Assembly: GCA_036275365.1 (NCBI GenBank)
Contig: DASUDX010000045.1
Location: 1 to 6,373 of the forward strand
From: DASUDX01 sp036275365
GTDB lineage: Bacteria > Pseudomonadota > Gammaproteobacteria > Nevskiales > Nevskiaceae
Direction of reading: 5' to 3'
Length of the DNA stretch: 6,373 bases
Shown here: positions 5,793-6,373 of the stretch, one piece after another
Layout of the letters: each line of letters begins with the position of its first letter
How positions within the stretch are numbered: the stretch's first letter is position 1
Translations under genes and position numbers: made by a program
The notes under the pieces: generated by a model
What the model was told of the DNA's origin: nothing
Database searches by the model: none
What the model saw: only the letters and a program-made list of their open reading frames with translations

Positions 5793-6373
5793 CTGGCCAC
5801 GGGCAGCGGCGGCGAGGGGCTTGCGCTGGCCAGCCAGTCGGCCAGCGGGCGCGGCCGCGAGAAGTGGTAGCCCTGGGCCTGCTCGCAGCCCAGGCTGCGC
5901 AGCAGGGCGCGCTGGGCCTCGGTTTCCACCCCTTCCACCACATGGTCGAAGCCCAGCTCCCGGCACAGCCGCAGCACCCCGCCGACGATCACCCGCGGAC
6001 GCTCGTCGCCGGGTTCGCCCAGCGGGATGACGAAGGAGCGATCCAGCTTGATCACATCCACCGGGAAGCGGCTGAGATAGGCCAGCGAGCTGTAGCCGGT
6101 GCCGAAGTCATCCACCGCCAGCTTCAGACCCAGCTCGCGGCAGCGGCCGAGCAGCTGGGCCGCCTGGTCGAGATCGGCCATCAGCAGGGACTCGGTGACC
6201 TCCATGCGCAGCTGGGCCGGCTCGAGTCCGAACTGGTCCATCGAGGCCGCCACCACATCGAACAGGGCGCCATCGCTGAGCTGACGGCCGGAGAGGTTGA
6301 AGGCGACATACGGCCGTGCGCCGGCCGCGGCCACGGCACCCAGGCGGGCCGCCGCCTCGGCGGAGGCGTGGGC
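5789..6373 (-). CDS. EAL-domain cyclic-di-GMP phosphodiesterase, C-terminal part (5' end outside the window)
   Basis: The last 194 residues of an EAL domain, an enzyme family that cleaves cyclic di-GMP to pGpG and controls biofilm and motility. Visible motifs, numbered from the window edge: AFNLSGRQL with Asn26; MEVTES with Glu58; LAVDDFGTGYSSLAYL with Asp88-Asp89; VIKLDRSF with Lys109; HVVEGVE with Glu147 and Glu150; and QGYHFSRP with Gln167. These match the metal-binding and catalytic residues of active enzymes. The EAL motif itself lies beyond the edge, so activity cannot be settled, nor can upstream GGDEF, PAS or membrane parts. A short Pro/Ser tail ends the protein. The frame is open to the window edge. 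It runs the same way as infC, whose promoter overlaps its stop codon, but I see no functional link. Confidence 0.93.
   Translation of the reverse strand, partial: AHASAEAAARLGAVAAAGARPYVAFNLSGRQLSDGALFDVVAASMDQFGLEPAQLRMEVTESLLMADLDQAAQLLGRCRELGLKLAVDDFGTGYSSLAYLSRFPVDVIKLDRSFVIPLGEPGDERPRVIVGGVLRLCRELGFDHVVEGVETEAQRALLRSLGCEQAQGYHFSRPRPLADWLASASPSPPLPVAS

Overview
The window is a GC-rich piece of a gammaproteobacterial chromosome. All recognisable genes lie on the minus strand and read from right to left. The order EAL gene, infC, rpmI, rplT, pheS, pheT, ihfA, merR-like gene and tRNA-Pro, the IHF-alpha and IF3 sequences, and the high GC together suggest a gammaproteobacterium, perhaps Chromatiales/Ectothiorhodospiraceae-like. 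The lineage below class level is a guess from memory of related proteins.

Layout along transcription: the window opens inside an EAL-domain gene (5789-6373, 5' end cut off). A good sigma-70-type promoter (-35 5787-5792, -10 5764-5769) overlaps the EAL stop codon and should drive the translation operon. infC (IF3) follows, apparently starting at a rare AUC codon, then a 135-nt structured spacer, rpmI (L35) and rplT (L20). A 106-nt spacer with a strong intrinsic terminator hairpin separates rplT from pheS; this is where E. coli has its pheST attenuator, but no Phe-rich leader peptide is visible here. pheS and pheT (the two subunits of phenylalanyl-tRNA synthetase) are 12 nt apart. ihfA (IHF alpha) starts with GTG 37 nt after pheT, and a MerR-type regulator overlaps the end of ihfA by 14 nt. 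After a 163-nt gene-free stretch the window ends inside a tRNA-Pro(GGG) gene.

How the genes fit together: IF3, L35, L20 and PheRS are all translation components, and their clustering with ihfA is the classic infC-rpmI-rplT-pheST-ihfA arrangement. Differences from the E. coli layout are an EAL gene instead of thrS directly upstream of infC, an AUC rather than AUU start for infC, and an rplT-pheS terminator without a pheM-like peptide.

No mobile element, CRISPR array or new defence or metabolic system is visible. The points of interest are regulatory: the infC start region, the infC-rpmI leader, and the rplT-pheS terminator with a competing upstream stem. Long open frames on the plus strand are antisense shadows of the high-GC genes.
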